The notes under the pieces are model-generated. The model saw only the letters and a list, made by a program, of their open reading frames with translations. It was not told the DNA's origin and did not search any database. A stretch of 9,363 nt of DNA from Thermococcus paralvinellae (GTDB taxonomy: Archaea > Methanobacteriota_B > Thermococci > Thermococcales > Thermococcaceae), in the NCBI GenBank assembly GCA_015662175.1, contig DQUR01000183.1:1-9363 (forward strand). The letters run 5' to 3'. Below, in pieces: positions 1-6,510 of the stretch; within the stretch, counting starts at the first letter, position 1; the number at the start of each line of letters is the position of its first letter. The position numbers were made by a program, and so were the translations under genes.

Positions 1-60
1 ACCCTTGAGTGTGATGTCCTTTTCATCGTATAATCCTAACCCTATAAAATAGATTGCCAT
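1..60 (-). CDS. dphB: Diphthine synthase, N-terminal fragment (gene continues past the left edge)
   Basis: Only the first 20 codons are inside the window, reading leftward from an ATG at 60-58. The peptide begins MAIYFIGLGLYDEKDIT and ends LKG at the edge. This matches the remembered start of Pyrococcus diphthine synthase (MVLYFIGLGLYDERDIT). Family knowledge: the enzyme is a SAM-dependent methyltransferase that methylates the modified histidine of elongation factor 2 during diphthamide synthesis; the GLGL segment begins the tetrapyrrole-methylase-type Rossmann-like domain. An SD-like GGTG (minus strand of 68-71) lies 7 bases before the ATG. The gene starts only 26 bases after the 3' end of tRNA-Arg on the same strand, leaving no room for its own TATA box outside the tRNA. 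Identification is good for a fragment because the N-terminus is distinctive; the rest is unseen. Confidence 0.85.
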   Translation of the reverse strand, partial: MAIYFIGLGLYDEKDITLKG

Positions 61-86
61 TCCACTTCACCGCATCATTAATCTGC

Positions 87-163
87 TGGCGGGCCCGGCG
101 GGATTTGAACCCGCGACCTTCGGCTCCGAAGGCCGACGCCCTATCCTACTAGGCCACGGGCCC
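87..163 (-). tRNA. tRNA-Arg (anticodon TCG), CCA end encoded
   Basis: Folded by eye from the minus strand. The acceptor is GGGCCCG pairing with CGGGCCC (7 of 7). The D-arm is GCCT/GGGC. The anticodon stem TCGGC/GCCGA encloses the loop CTTCGGA, giving anticodon TCG at 129-127, which reads CGA arginine codons. The T-arm is GCGGG TTCAAAT CCCGC. The discriminator base is G, followed by an encoded CCA at 89-87. No intron is seen. The high-GC stems suit a hyperthermophile. The gene is divergent from the dUTPase-family gene and sits directly upstream of dphB. An 8-base unit that covers most of the 5' acceptor strand is repeated immediately upstream of the mature 5' end (see findings). Confidence 0.97.
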
Positions 164-176
164 ACGGGCCACAAAA

Positions 177-187
177 AGATTTTAATT
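177..187 (+). promoter_or_regulatory. Probable BRE/TATA element of the dUTPase-family gene
   Basis: An A-rich run (172-178) followed by TTTTAATT (180-187) resembles an archaeal BRE plus TATA box. It would place transcription start near 208, just before the GGTGATC SD at 209-215. The call rests on sequence resemblance and distance only. Confidence 0.4.
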
Positions 188-189
188 TG

Positions 190-205
190 AGCTTTACATA
201 AAGCT
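190..205 (-). promoter_or_regulatory. Perfect inverted repeat containing the likely tRNA-Arg TATA box
   Basis: AGCTTTA-CA-TAAAGCT is a perfect inverted repeat with 7-base arms. Read on the minus strand it contains CTTTATGTAA, a reasonable TATA box about 30 bases upstream of the mature tRNA 5' end at 163. Because it lies between divergent genes it could also be a regulator site that overlaps both promoters. The TATA role is inference. Confidence 0.4.
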
Positions 206-217
206 TACGGTGATCAA

Positions 218-691
218 ATGATACTACCAGACCATAAAATTGTAAAAGAGATTCTTATCGAACCGTTCAGTGAAAAGTCCCTTCAGCCCGCGGGATATGA
301 CCTAAGAGTTGGTAAGGAAGCGATGATCAATGGAAAGTTCGTTGATGTTGAAAAAGAAGGAGAAGTCATTATCCCACCCAAGGGATACGCTCTGATTTTA
401 ACTCTGGAGAGGGTTAAGCTACCAGATGACATTATGGGTGAGATGAGACTGAGAAGCTCCCTGGCTAGAGAAGGCCTGATCGGAAGCTTTGCATGGGTAG
501 ATCCGGGCTGGGATGGAAATTTAACGCTGGGAATTTTTAACGGCTCAAACGAAGAAATTGAGCTTGAATACGGCGAGAGATTCGCCCAGATAGTGTTTCA
601 TCGATTGGAAGAACCGACATCAAGGCCCTACAGAGGGAACTATCAGGGAAGCCAGCATTTGGCATTATCGAAGAGAAGAAGGAAACTCTGA
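218..691 (+). CDS. dcd: dCTP deaminase/dUTPase-family protein, probably a dUTP diphosphatase
   Basis: 157 residues, close to the 156 or so of the Pyrococcus homologue (MLLPDWKIRKEILIEPFSEE...). The SD GGTGATC at 209-215 sits 2 bases before the ATG and fixes the start. Family landmarks are SLQPAGYDLRVG (21-32), RSSLAR (79-84) in the phosphate-binding loop, and WVDPGWDG (93-100). Family knowledge: trimeric beta-barrel enzymes that remove or produce dUTP and so supply thymidylate precursors and keep uracil out of DNA. Aligned without gaps to E. coli Dcd (VDPGWDGNLTLGIFN against IDPGWSGCIVLEFYN), the catalytic deaminase glutamate is replaced by Gly105. The Pyrococcus homologue, as I recall, has Met there and is the dUTPase known as the PCR-enhancing factor P45. 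Databases will probably call this dCTP deaminase; I infer dUTP hydrolysis as the main activity. It is a single-gene unit, convergent with the ribosomal cluster. Confidence 0.9.
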   Translation: MILPDHKIVKEILIEPFSEKSLQPAGYDLRVGKEAMINGKFVDVEKEGEVIIPPKGYALILTLERVKLPDDIMGEMRLRSSLAREGLIGSFAWVDPGWDGNLTLGIFNGSNEEIELEYGERFAQIVFHRLEEPTSRPYRGNYQGSQHLALSKRRRKL

Positions 692-693
692 AA

Positions 694-704
694 TTTTATA
701 TTTT
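694..704 (+). terminator. T-rich tail after the dUTPase-family gene
   Basis: Two T4 runs (694-697 and 701-704) begin 3 bases after the stop codon. Euryarchaeal termination commonly relies on such T-runs without a strong hairpin. It lies in the 52-base convergent gap with rpl12. Confidence 0.3.
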
Positions 705-730
705 ATGCTGAAAGAAAGCTTGAAATGGAG

Positions 731-739
731 GAAAAAAGA
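731..739 (-). terminator. T-run terminator of the ribosomal protein cluster
   Basis: On the minus strand CTCTTTTTTCC begins about 5 bases after the rpl12 stop codon, a T6 run typical of archaeal termination. It is the last candidate before the cluster would run antisense into the convergent dUTPase-family gene. Confidence 0.5.
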
Positions 740-743
740 GACC

Positions 744-1061
744 TCAGCCAAAAAGGGCTCCAAGTCCTGCGAGGGCCTCTTCCTCACTTACCTCCTCTTC
801 TTCCTCTTTTTCCTCCTCTTCCTGAGCCGGTGTCTCTTCAGCAGTTGCAGGGGCGGCAGCTGGGGCAGCGGCAACTGCGACTGGCATTGCAGCCTTCTCT
901 ATAACCTCGTCGATGTTAATCCCCTCAAGTGCAGCAACCAGTGCCTTGATCCTTGCCTCGTCTGGGGTAACCCCAGCAGCTTCCAACACAGCCTTGAGGT
1001 TCTCCTCGGTTATCTCCTTTCCTGCAGCATGTAACAGTAAAGCAGCATACACATATTCCAT
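744..1061 (-). CDS. rpl12: Ribosomal stalk protein P1 (archaeal L12)
   Basis: 105 residues from ATG at 1061-1059 ([10 protein letters not shown]...). The minus strand has the SD GGAGGTG 7 bases upstream; an in-frame TTG at 1094 would put that SD inside the gene, so it is rejected. The N-terminal helical dimerisation domain (about 1-58) is followed by an Ala/Pro-rich hinge (58-76) and a Glu-rich segment (75-95). The C-terminal tail [14 protein letters not shown] recruits translation factors aEF1A and aEF2 to the ribosome. Family knowledge: dimers bind the C-terminal spine of P0 and form the flexible GTPase-activating stalk. It is the last gene of the cluster, 47 bases after P0. The C-terminal 12-14 residues are shared with P0, also at DNA level (see findings). 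Confidence 0.96.
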   Translation of the reverse strand: MEYVYAALLLHAAGKEITEENLKAVLEAAGVTPDEARIKALVAALEGINIDEVIEKAAMPVAVAAAPAAAPATAEETPAQEEEEKEEEEEVSEEEALAGLGALFG

Positions 1062-1108
1062 CTCCTTACACCTCCAAATTAGCTTTAGTTTCAATTATTG
1101 GATGCGCG

Positions 1109-2125
1109 TTAACCAAACAACGCTCCCAATCCAGCGAGGGCCTCTTCCTCGCTTACCTCCTCTTCTTCCTCCTCAACCTCTTCAACCTTCTCCTCCTCTG
1201 GTTGAGGTTGGGCGGCAACTGCTAATTGAGCCTGTTGGTTTAAAAGCTCTTTGGTTTTCTCATCAAGCAACTCCTCTGGCAACTGCTGTGCTATGAGCAA
1301 AGCAGCCCTGAACGCCTTGCCGAAGATGTCCCCAGCGGTTTCTTTTGTGATGTAGTTTGCTTCAACAGCAACGCTCTTTGCATTGAGGAATGCTTTCTGA
1401 ATGATTGCCTCAATTGTTTGAGCCGTTGGATAGGCTATGTTAACTGACAGATTGAAAGCATGCATGTAAGCCCGCTGAATCATGTTTATGTATTCCTCTT
1501 CGTCAATTGCAAGGACTTCCGGAGTGTAAATGGTTCCATCTTCATAAGCTGCCAGCAGGTTAAGACCAACCTCCAAGGGCTCAATGCCTAGCTTATTAAG
1601 GATGTTTGCCAGTTGTGGGGTGATAATCTCCCCGGCCTTTAAAACAACCGTGTCTTTTTGGATTGTGACTTTACCCTTTTCAATCCTTGCTGGAATTCCT
1701 AAAGCCTGCATCTCACCGACAACTGGGCCCGGTGACAGTGGAGTTGGGCCTGCAGGAACTACAACATCTCTCGGAACTGGAACGCCGGGCTTGGCAGGAG
1801 CTGGGGTTTTACTCTCTTCAAGGAGCTTGTAGAGCCTGAATGGGTTCATCTCAGTTGCGAGAATGGCAGCCCCACCTTCAATGTAATCGGCGAGCTTTTC
1901 CAACTCTGGCTTTCCAAGCTCTTTTGCTGCCTTCTTGATTGCAAGTTCAATTAGTGTGTTTCTTGAGACCCTAAGCAACGCTTTTCCCCTGAGCTTTTCC
2001 CTCATCTTTGAGAGGGGATAAGCTGGTACTCCAGCAACATCTACCAGTGCTATCACTGGGTGACTTTTGATAATCTCAGTGAGTCTTTCTACTTCCTTTT
2101 TCTTCCATTCGGCAACGTGAGCCAT
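1109..2125 (-). CDS. rpl10: Ribosomal stalk base protein P0 (archaeal L10)
   Basis: 338 residues, the usual Thermococcales length. The start [15 protein letters not shown] is preceded by GGGGTGAGG on the minus strand. The N-terminal two thirds (to about 200) hold the rRNA/L11-binding domain ([22 protein letters not shown]) and the archaeal insertion, with Pro-rich [13 protein letters not shown] and [21 protein letters not shown]. Then come the spine helices (about 210-300) that carry P1 dimers, and a Glu-rich hinge ending in [14 protein letters not shown]. Family knowledge: P0 anchors the stalk on 23S rRNA beside L11, and in Pyrococcus carries three P1 dimers. The start lies 5 bases past the rpl1 stop, and the SD overlaps that stop codon, so translational coupling of L1 and P0 is likely. 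Confidence 0.97.
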   Translation of the reverse strand: MAHVAEWKKKEVERLTEIIKSHPVIALVDVAGVPAYPLSKMREKLRGKALLRVSRNTLIELAIKKAAKELGKPELEKLADYIEGGAAILATEMNPFRLYKLLEESKTPAPAKPGVPVPRDVVVPAGPTPLSPGPVVGEMQALGIPARIEKGKVTIQKDTVVLKAGEIITPQLANILNKLGIEPLEVGLNLLAAYEDGTIYTPEVLAIDEEEYINMIQRAYMHAFNLSVNIAYPTAQTIEAIIQKAFLNAKSVAVEANYITKETAGDIFGKAFRAALLIAQQLPEELLDEKTKELLNQQAQLAVAAQPQPEEEKVEEVEEEEEEVSEEEALAGLGALFG

Positions 2126-2130
2126 CTACC

Positions 2131-2781
2131 TCACCCCTTAATCTTTACAGCTGGACCCATTGTTGTTTTAACGTACACTGACTTAATTTGGTTCTCCCCT
2201 CTCTCAAGCTTCCCTATGATTGCATTGATGACTGTTTCAATGTTTTCTGCCAGCTTTTCATCATCCATCGTCTCAATTCCTACGGGCGCGTGAATTACTG
2301 GGTTGTTCTTGAGCTGTATTCTTACAGTTTTTTTGAGTTTATTAACAATTGGCTCTAAGTTTGTCATCGTTGGTGGAACAACCACGGGCATCTTGTTCCT
2401 TGGACCCAAGTATTTACCCAGGTACCTACCAATCTTTGGCATCAGTGGTGCAGCTGCAATGAAAAAGTCATACTTCTTAGCCAATTTTCTTGCTTCCCTT
2501 GGGCTCTTAGCTATTTCCTCAAGCTGCTCACTACTAATAACATCAAGCCCGAGCCTTTTAGCCGCCTCAGCAACGGCACCATCAGCGATGACCGCGATCT
2601 TCGGTTCTTTCCCACGACCGTGTGGCAGAACAACCTCAAGCTTGAACCTATTTTCAGGCTTTCTGAGATCAATATCCTTGAGGTTCACTGCCACCTCGAC
2701 GGTCTGTGTGAAGTTACGCGGCTTAGCCCGGGCTTTAGCCTCCTTCACCGCTTCCACGATTTTTTGCCTGTCAAAGGTCAT
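2131..2781 (-). CDS. rpl1: Ribosomal protein L1
   Basis: 216 residues starting [19 protein letters not shown], nearly identical to my memory of Pyrococcus L1. The ATG at 2781-2779 has GGAGGTC about 8 bases upstream; a TTG five codons earlier overlaps the SD and is rejected. The RNA-binding segment [19 protein letters not shown] and the C-terminal [17 protein letters not shown] are typical. Family knowledge: L1 binds 23S rRNA helices 76-78 to form the mobile L1 stalk near the E site. In methanogens L1 represses its own L1-L10-L12 operon by binding an rRNA-like site in its mRNA. The gene order here is the same, but I did not identify such a site. An 87-base gap upstream holds a possible promoter. 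Confidence 0.97.
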   Translation of the reverse strand: MTFDRQKIVEAVKEAKARAKPRNFTQTVEVAVNLKDIDLRKPENRFKLEVVLPHGRGKEPKIAVIADGAVAEAAKRLGLDVISSEQLEEIAKSPREARKLAKKYDFFIAAAPLMPKIGRYLGKYLGPRNKMPVVVPPTMTNLEPIVNKLKKTVRIQLKNNPVIHAPVGIETMDDEKLAENIETVINAIIGKLERGENQIKSVYVKTTMGPAVKIKG

Positions 2782-2833
2782 TTTTCTGACCTCCAATCCT
2801 TTTTATTTAAGCTAAATTGAAAAATCAAAATTT

Positions 2834-2856
2834 CGTAAAAAGAGATGCTTTTAAAC
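2834..2856 (-). promoter_or_regulatory. Possible internal promoter and T-run between rpl11 and rpl1
   Basis: The 87-base gap 2782-2868 is long for this cluster. On the minus strand it has GGGGAAAA followed by GTTTAAAAGC (2856-2847), resembling BRE plus TATA, then CTCTTTTTACG (2844-2834), a T5 run. A start near 2826 would give an L1 mRNA leader of about 45 bases. This would let rpl1-P0-rpl12 be transcribed separately; no experimental evidence is available. Confidence 0.4.
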
Positions 2857-2868
2857 TTTTCCCCTAAA

Positions 2869-3363
2869 TCAGCTCTCCTCAGCCTTTGCAAATGTCTCGT
2901 CGTAAACTTCCTCATCAATCTCCTTCTGCACAACCCTTGGGTCTTTGCCCTCAACTGTAACCCCCATGCTTAAAGCAGTTCCAATGACTTCCTTTGCTGC
3001 TGCTTTAAGGTCAGCGGCAAGCATCTGGTGTTTCTTGGCCTTTGCTATCTTTATCACCTGTTCCATTGTTAGGTTACCAACTATGTTTCTCACCGGTTCA
3101 CTTGAGCCTTTCTCAAGTCCAAGTTCCTTTTTGATGAGCTGACTAACTGGAGGTGTTCCCACCTCGATTTCAAACTGCTTTGTTGCAGGATCAACGATGA
3201 TCTTCACCGGCACCTGCATTCCTGCAAAGTCCTTTGTTGCCTCGTTTATTTTATCAACGACGAGCTTAACGTTTAACCCGAGTGGACCGATGGCAGGACC
3301 GAGTGGAGGACCGGGAGTGGCTTTACCACCCTCAACTAAAACCTCGACAACCTGTTTTGGCAT
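2869..3363 (-). CDS. rpl11: Ribosomal protein L11
   Basis: 164 residues starting [29 protein letters not shown]. This N-terminal domain has the Pro/Gly loop that is the thiostrepton-type site in bacteria. The C-terminal RNA-binding domain follows (about 70-140, with [23 protein letters not shown] and [19 protein letters not shown]). L11 binds the GTPase-associated centre of 23S rRNA beside P0. The ATG at 3363-3361 follows GGGGTGAAGGGA on the minus strand; a GTG three codons earlier lies inside that SD and is rejected. The start is 13 bases after the spt5 stop, so cotranscription is expected. Confidence 0.97.
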   Translation of the reverse strand: MPKQVVEVLVEGGKATPGPPLGPAIGPLGLNVKLVVDKINEATKDFAGMQVPVKIIVDPATKQFEIEVGTPPVSQLIKKELGLEKGSSEPVRNIVGNLTMEQVIKIAKAKKHQMLAADLKAAAKEVIGTALSMGVTVEGKDPRVVQKEIDEEVYDETFAKAEES

Positions 3364-3376
3364 TCCCTTCACCCCT

Positions 3377-3835
3377 TTACTCCTTTGGTCGTTTGCTTAT
3401 AAGCCTAACGTATTCTCCCCTGACTGTAACGGGGATTGGAACTATTGCACCGATGAGCTCAACGACAATTTCATCCTTCGCCTCATCAACCCTAACGACC
3501 TTGGCTTTTTCACCTTTGAAAGGTCCAGCAATGAGCTCAACTATATCTCCTGGTTCGAAGCCACTGACTGCCGGCTTTTCCTCAAGGAAGTGCTCAATCT
3601 CACTGAACGCGACTTCTCCTGGAAGGGTTCCCCTTGCATGTCTTATTCCCCTTATGGCCTCATCAACCGCACTTTTGTTCGATGCTTCAACAAAGATGTA
3701 TCCCCTAACCTTTGAAGGGGTTAATATAGCATAAATTGGTAAATTATATGTTTTTGCTTTACTGTAAACTAACCTCGCCGTTGTCTCTTCCTGGCCTACT
3801 GTAACCCTTACTGCAAATATTTTGCTGTCGCCCAT
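3377..3835 (-). CDS. spt5: Transcription elongation factor Spt5 (archaeal NusG)
   Basis: 152 residues starting [23 protein letters not shown]. The NGN domain spans about 5-85 ([30 protein letters not shown]). The KOW domain spans about 93-145 ([23 protein letters not shown]). Family knowledge: Spt5 pairs with Spt4 through the NGN domain, clamps RNA polymerase over the DNA cleft for processivity, and the KOW domain can contact the ribosome. The SD GGTGAT sits 5-6 bases before the ATG; the TTG four codons upstream is disfavoured because it would absorb that SD. The start is 16 bases after the secE stop. The secE-nusG-L11-L1-L10-L12 order is widely conserved in archaea and bacteria. Confidence 0.97.
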   Translation of the reverse strand: MGDSKIFAVRVTVGQEETTARLVYSKAKTYNLPIYAILTPSKVRGYIFVEASNKSAVDEAIRGIRHARGTLPGEVAFSEIEHFLEEKPAVSGFEPGDIVELIAGPFKGEKAKVVRVDEAKDEIVVELIGAIVPIPVTVRGEYVRLISKRPKE

Positions 3836-3851
3836 CTTTATCACCAAAAAG

Positions 3852-4043
3852 TCATTGGCCTGTCACCAAAATACCTATAATACGAATAACCATCCCTATC
3901 AAGCCAATTAGGATTATCCCAAGGCCAGTGATCTTTGCTGCCATCTTATACTCTTTGCCACTCGGTTTTTTTGTGACCAATAAAACCCTTTTGGACTCTG
4001 ATAGGAAGTTTTTAAGCTTTTCTATGTATTCCCCCGCTGGCAC
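3852..4043 (-). CDS. secE: Preprotein translocase subunit SecE (Sec61 gamma)
   Basis: 63 residues if started at GTG 4043-4041, giving [27 protein letters not shown] as the cytosolic amphipathic part. One membrane helix follows (about 40-61, [21 protein letters not shown]). Family knowledge: SecE clamps the two halves of the SecY channel. The GTG is chosen because GGGGTG lies 6 bases before it; the upstream in-frame GTG at 4052 is part of that SD itself. The residues [12 protein letters not shown] are typical of archaeal SecE. A 63-base gap to ftsZ has a T-run and a TATA-like box, so the secE-spt5-L11 unit may have its own promoter. The SD sits in the loop of a small hairpin (see findings). 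Confidence 0.92.
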   Translation of the reverse strand: MPAGEYIEKLKNFLSESKRVLLVTKKPSGKEYKMAAKITGLGIILIGLIGMVIRIIGILVTGQ

Positions 4044-4045
4044 GT

Positions 4046-4062
4046 CTAACACCCCTTGTTAG
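4046..4062 (-). repeat. Inverted repeat with the secE SD in its loop
   Basis: The minus strand reads CTAACA-AGGGG-TGTTAG: perfect 6-base arms and a 5-base loop that is the core of the secE SD. An RNA hairpin would form only in transcripts starting upstream of 4062. Confidence 0.55.
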
Positions 4063-4074
4063 GTGATAGTTAAA

Positions 4075-4086
4075 GGTTTTAAAAAC
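4075..4086 (-). promoter_or_regulatory. TATA-like box upstream of secE
   Basis: The minus strand reads GTTTTTAAAACC, a plausible TATA box. It would put the transcription start close to 4053, giving a very short leader that begins at or in the secE SD. It could equally be only AT-rich spacer. Confidence 0.35.
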
Positions 4087-4093
4087 TTGGGAA

Positions 4094-4103
4094 TTAAAAA
4101 GAG
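4094..4103 (-). terminator. T-run after ftsZ
   Basis: Four bases after the ftsZ stop codon the minus strand reads CTCTTTTTAA. This T5 run may end part of the ftsZ transcription before the secE unit. Confidence 0.4.
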
Positions 4104-4106
4104 GGA

Positions 4107-5228
4107 TTAAAGTTCCTCCAGATCAAGGTGAATAGCTTTCTTCTCACTTTCCTCAAAAGAATACGTTGCTTCTTCCTCGACAACAGCATATGGAGAGCTT
4201 ACGCCCGTAACAACAACCATGACCCTTATGGTTTTACCGAGTTCTTCATCAAGCTGAATTCCCCAGATTACCTGTGCCTCTGGATCAAGCTTGCTTGTAA
4301 CGAGCTCAATTATCTGCTGTGCTTCCTCAAGCTTGACATCACTTCCAGCAATGCTTATTAATGCCCCTTTGGCACCGCTAATGTCCACATCAAGTAATGG
4401 ACTGTTCAAAGCCTGTGTTGCGGCTTCAAGTGCCCTCTTTTCGCTGTCACTCTCACCGATACCGATCATTGCAACACCACCATCTTTCATAACTGCCTTA
4501 ACATCAGCAAAGTCGAGGTTTACCAGGCCTGGCTTGGTTATAAGTTCTGTAATGCCCTTGACCGCTTGAACAAGAATTTCATCAGCAACTTTAAATGCCA
4601 AGTGAATTGGCAGGTTTGGAGCTACTTCCATAAGCTTATCATTTGGTATGACAATGACGGTATCACTGTTTTTTCTAAGCTTCTCAAGACCATACTCGGC
4701 GTTCTTGATTCTTCTAATACCCTCGACTGTGAAGGGAAGTGTAACGACGGAAACCGTCAAAGCCCCCATCTTCTTTGCCAATTCAGCAACTATTGGAGCT
4801 GCACCAGTTCCAGTTCCACCACCAAGGCCACAGGTAATGAAAACCATGTCTGCCCCTTCAAGAGCATCTCTAATCTCTCTCTCACTTTCTTTGGCTGCCT
4901 CTTCCCCGATTTTAGGATTGTTTCCAGCACCCAACCCCCTTGTTAAGTCCTTACCAATGAGTATCTTTCTATGGGCCTTAACTTTAAGCAGATCTTGAGC
5001 ATCGGTGTTTATTGCAATAATCTTAGCACCCTGAATGCCAACTTCCATCATCCTATTGATTGTGTTACAACCAGCCCCTCCGACACCAACGACATAAATC
5101 TTTGCCTGTATCTGCTCCAAAATTCTTCTAAGCTCTTCATCGATATCAGTCTGGGGAGCCTGGACTTCGTTTACTTTACTTACTTCTTGGGAAGTTCTTT
5201 CTATTGCATTTTCAATTAACTTTAGCAT
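4107..5228 (-). CDS. ftsZ: Cell division protein FtsZ
   Basis: 373 residues starting [16 protein letters not shown]; the SD GGAGGGTG precedes the ATG at 5228-5226, so an upstream in-frame start at 5252 is rejected. An N-terminal extension of about 40 residues precedes the tubulin-fold GTPase: [15 protein letters not shown] (46-60), the tubulin signature [12 protein letters not shown] (134-145), and the T7 loop NLDFADVK (237-244), whose Asp239 and Asp242 complete the GTPase site of the next subunit. The activation domain runs to about 345. An acidic linker ends in AIHLDLEEL, resembling a conserved C-terminal peptide. Family knowledge: FtsZ polymerises into the division ring at midcell. All catalytic landmarks are intact. 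Thermococcales usually have more than one FtsZ paralogue; I cannot assign FtsZ1 or FtsZ2 with certainty. Confidence 0.97.
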   Translation of the reverse strand: MLKLIENAIERTSQEVSKVNEVQAPQTDIDEELRRILEQIQAKIYVVGVGGAGCNTINRMMEVGIQGAKIIAINTDAQDLLKVKAHRKILIGKDLTRGLGAGNNPKIGEEAAKESEREIRDALEGADMVFITCGLGGGTGTGAAPIVAELAKKMGALTVSVVTLPFTVEGIRRIKNAEYGLEKLRKNSDTVIVIPNDKLMEVAPNLPIHLAFKVADEILVQAVKGITELITKPGLVNLDFADVKAVMKDGGVAMIGIGESDSEKRALEAATQALNSPLLDVDISGAKGALISIAGSDVKLEEAQQIIELVTSKLDPEAQVIWGIQLDEELGKTIRVMVVVTGVSSPYAVVEEEATYSFEESEKKAIHLDLEEL

Positions 5229-5286
5229 CTTTTCACCCTCCCAGGGAAACAATTTAACATCTGGTAAATTCTGTAGTTTAAAGCAA

Positions 5287-5302
5287 TATATAAATTTTAG
5301 CT
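5287..5302 (-). promoter_or_regulatory. ftsZ core promoter (BRE and TATA box)
   Basis: The minus strand reads AGCTAAAA then TTTATATA (5294-5287), a good archaeal BRE/TATA pair. Transcription would begin near 5262, giving a leader of about 35 bases that ends in the SD GGAGGGTG. It lies in the 132-base gap between ftsZ and dtdA. Confidence 0.6.
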
Positions 5303-5360
5303 AGGATTTCGCGGCTAATTCTTAAATTCGAAGATAAATGACTTTAAAGATTTTGCCCAG

Positions 5361-6179
5361 CTAATCCTTGATAAACTCCAATCCAAGTTCTTCTGCTAGA
5401 GACCTTGCCAACTGCCTCGTTTCTCCCTTACTCCCTTTCCAATCCACGTATATCGCTTCAACTTTTTCGGCTGTTCTTTCAATAGCCTTTAGTAGCATGT
5501 CTTTAGATACAGGATGAGCATACTTTGCTGCAATATGGGAGAAAGCTATATCCGAGTCCAATGCCGCCTTTGTTTGTTTTGGGGCATAATGTCCTCCACC
5601 AATCCCAATGGCAACTTTAAAATTAGCCTTTTGATAATTGTTGATAACGTACATTATTGTTTCAGCCAGAATCTCCCCCGCCCTATCGTTAATCCACTCC
5701 TCTTTACTTGACCCAATTTCGATGAAGAGTGAAGGGATATCAAGCTCACTTGGCCCGTGATGTGTGGCCTCATAGCAAACCGTCCATCCTAAGTCGTTCA
5801 ACTCATTCATCTTTAACAATGCCAGTTTCATTGCACTTGGTTGAGCTATAGCTAAACTGCCATCTTTCCCACCGTACATGGCTTTTCCCCAGTTTCCTGT
5901 GATGTGGGTAGTCAAAGCTGGTAATTTCTGTTTGCTTGAATGTCTTGAGGCAAAAATAATTAGATCTGGTTTGATGTTTAGCTGTTTTTCAATCTCCCTA
6001 TCTAAATAATCGTAATATATCATTTCCTGATTTGTTGTGAGGATTAGAACGTTGCCCTTCTTGTATACAATGTTATTGTCAAATTTAACACCAGTCTCTT
6101 CAAATCCAAAGTTTTCGATTAATTTTTGTTTTATGTTCATTGAGGCTAAGTCGATTTTAGTTGTCATTATGGTCTTCAT
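5361..6179 (-). CDS. dtdA: D-aminoacyl-tRNA deacylase (archaeal DTD2 type)
   Basis: 272 residues from ATG at 6179-6177 ([18 protein letters not shown]), with the SD GGAGGTG on the minus strand 6 bases upstream; an in-frame start at 6215 has no SD and is rejected. Family motifs are FASRHSS (76-82), THITGNW (91-97), YEATHHGP (136-143), FIEIGSS (152-158) and GIGGGHYAP (192-200). The clustered His, Cys and acidic residues in these segments fit the zinc-dependent archaeal deacylase. Family knowledge: it hydrolyses D-amino acids from mischarged tRNAs (first described with D-Tyr-tRNA) and protects translation; its fold is unlike bacterial DTD1. It appears to be a single-gene unit with its own promoter, divergent from the aminomutase. 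Confidence 0.95.
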   Translation of the reverse strand: MKTIMTTKIDLASMNIKQKLIENFGFEETGVKFDNNIVYKKGNVLILTTNQEMIYYDYLDREIEKQLNIKPDLIIFASRHSSKQKLPALTTHITGNWGKAMYGGKDGSLAIAQPSAMKLALLKMNELNDLGWTVCYEATHHGPSELDIPSLFIEIGSSKEEWINDRAGEILAETIMYVINNYQKANFKVAIGIGGGHYAPKQTKAALDSDIAFSHIAAKYAHPVSKDMLLKAIERTAEKVEAIYVDWKGSKGETRQLARSLAEELGLEFIKD

Positions 6180-6214
6180 TCTAACACCTCCAAAAGACGG
6201 CAAATGTTTGGACA

Positions 6215-6226
6215 CTAATAAGGCTT
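6215..6226 (-). promoter_or_regulatory. dtdA core promoter
   Basis: The minus strand reads AAAG-C-CTTATTAG (TATA part 6222-6215), like the common Thermococcales BRE/TATA pattern. It would start transcription near 6194, about 15 bases before the dtdA ATG. Confidence 0.45.
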
Positions 6227-6404
6227 TTGTGGAAACTATGTGGCACTAAATGAAACTTTCTAGGCTAGATTTAGTTTATATTTGTAAAGTTTATCTGGCT
6301 CATAACCTATTTGTTTTGAAATATTCAGCAAAACTTTAGAAAAAAAGAGGTGGATATGTAAAATTTTTTCATTATATTAAACTTAAACTTGAAATTTGTA
6401 ATGT

Positions 6405-6420
6405 TTTACATGCTTGTAAA
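6405..6420. repeat. Inverted repeat just upstream of the aminomutase BRE/TATA
   Basis: TTTACA-TGCT-TGTAAA has perfect 6-base arms and a 4-base spacer. It ends 3 bases before the A-rich BRE of the aminomutase promoter, which is where archaeal activators or repressors often bind. The TGTAAA half-site recurs nearby and in the next promoter. Confidence 0.6.
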
Positions 6421-6423
6421 CGC

Positions 6424-6435
6424 AAAATATATAAT
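6424..6435 (+). promoter_or_regulatory. Aminomutase core promoter (BRE and TATA box)
   Basis: AAAATATATAAT gives an A-rich BRE and TATATAA (6428-6434). The expected start is near 6457, inside or beside the ATTTGTAAA motif (6455-6463). The same 12-mer is found in the promoter of the downstream TAXI gene. Confidence 0.6.
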
Positions 6436-6470
6436 ACCATAGACATCCACTAATATTTGTAAACCCACCT

Positions 6471-6501
6471 CAATGATGTGAAACATACAACAATGATCTG
6501 A
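6471..6501 (+). repeat. Tandem 11-base repeats, each a two-codon ORF
   Basis: CAATGATGTGA (6471-6481) and CAATGATCTGA (6491-6501) match at 10 of 11 bases with a 20-base period. Each contains ATG-ATN-TGA in full. They lie in the predicted aminomutase leader. Confidence 0.6.
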
Positions 6502-6510
6502 GGGGTACTA

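Noticed and set aside
87..163. tRNA-Arg as an integration (att) site of a mobile element
   Set aside because: tRNA-Arg genes are frequent targets, but there is no integrase, no second copy of the tRNA 3' end in the window, and both flanks are core genes. The short duplication is at the 5' end, not where integrases act.
3197..3715. Open frame of 172 codons on the plus strand opposite rpl11 and spt5
   Set aside because: It is a shadow of two conserved genes, has no SD and encodes no recognisable protein. The other plus-strand frames at 1584-1832, 2303-2815 and 4291-4569 fail for the same reasons.
4107..5252. Upstream non-ATG starts giving longer FtsZ, L1, L11, L12, Spt5 and DtdA proteins
   Set aside because: For most, the longer frames place the SD within the gene or lack one, and their extra residues do not match the known N-termini of the families.
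6347..6361. GAGGTGG followed by ATG-TAA, a start-stop element or gene remnant
   Set aside because: It lies upstream of the aminomutase TATA box, so it should not be in that mRNA, and nothing gene-like follows. Likely chance in AT-rich DNA.
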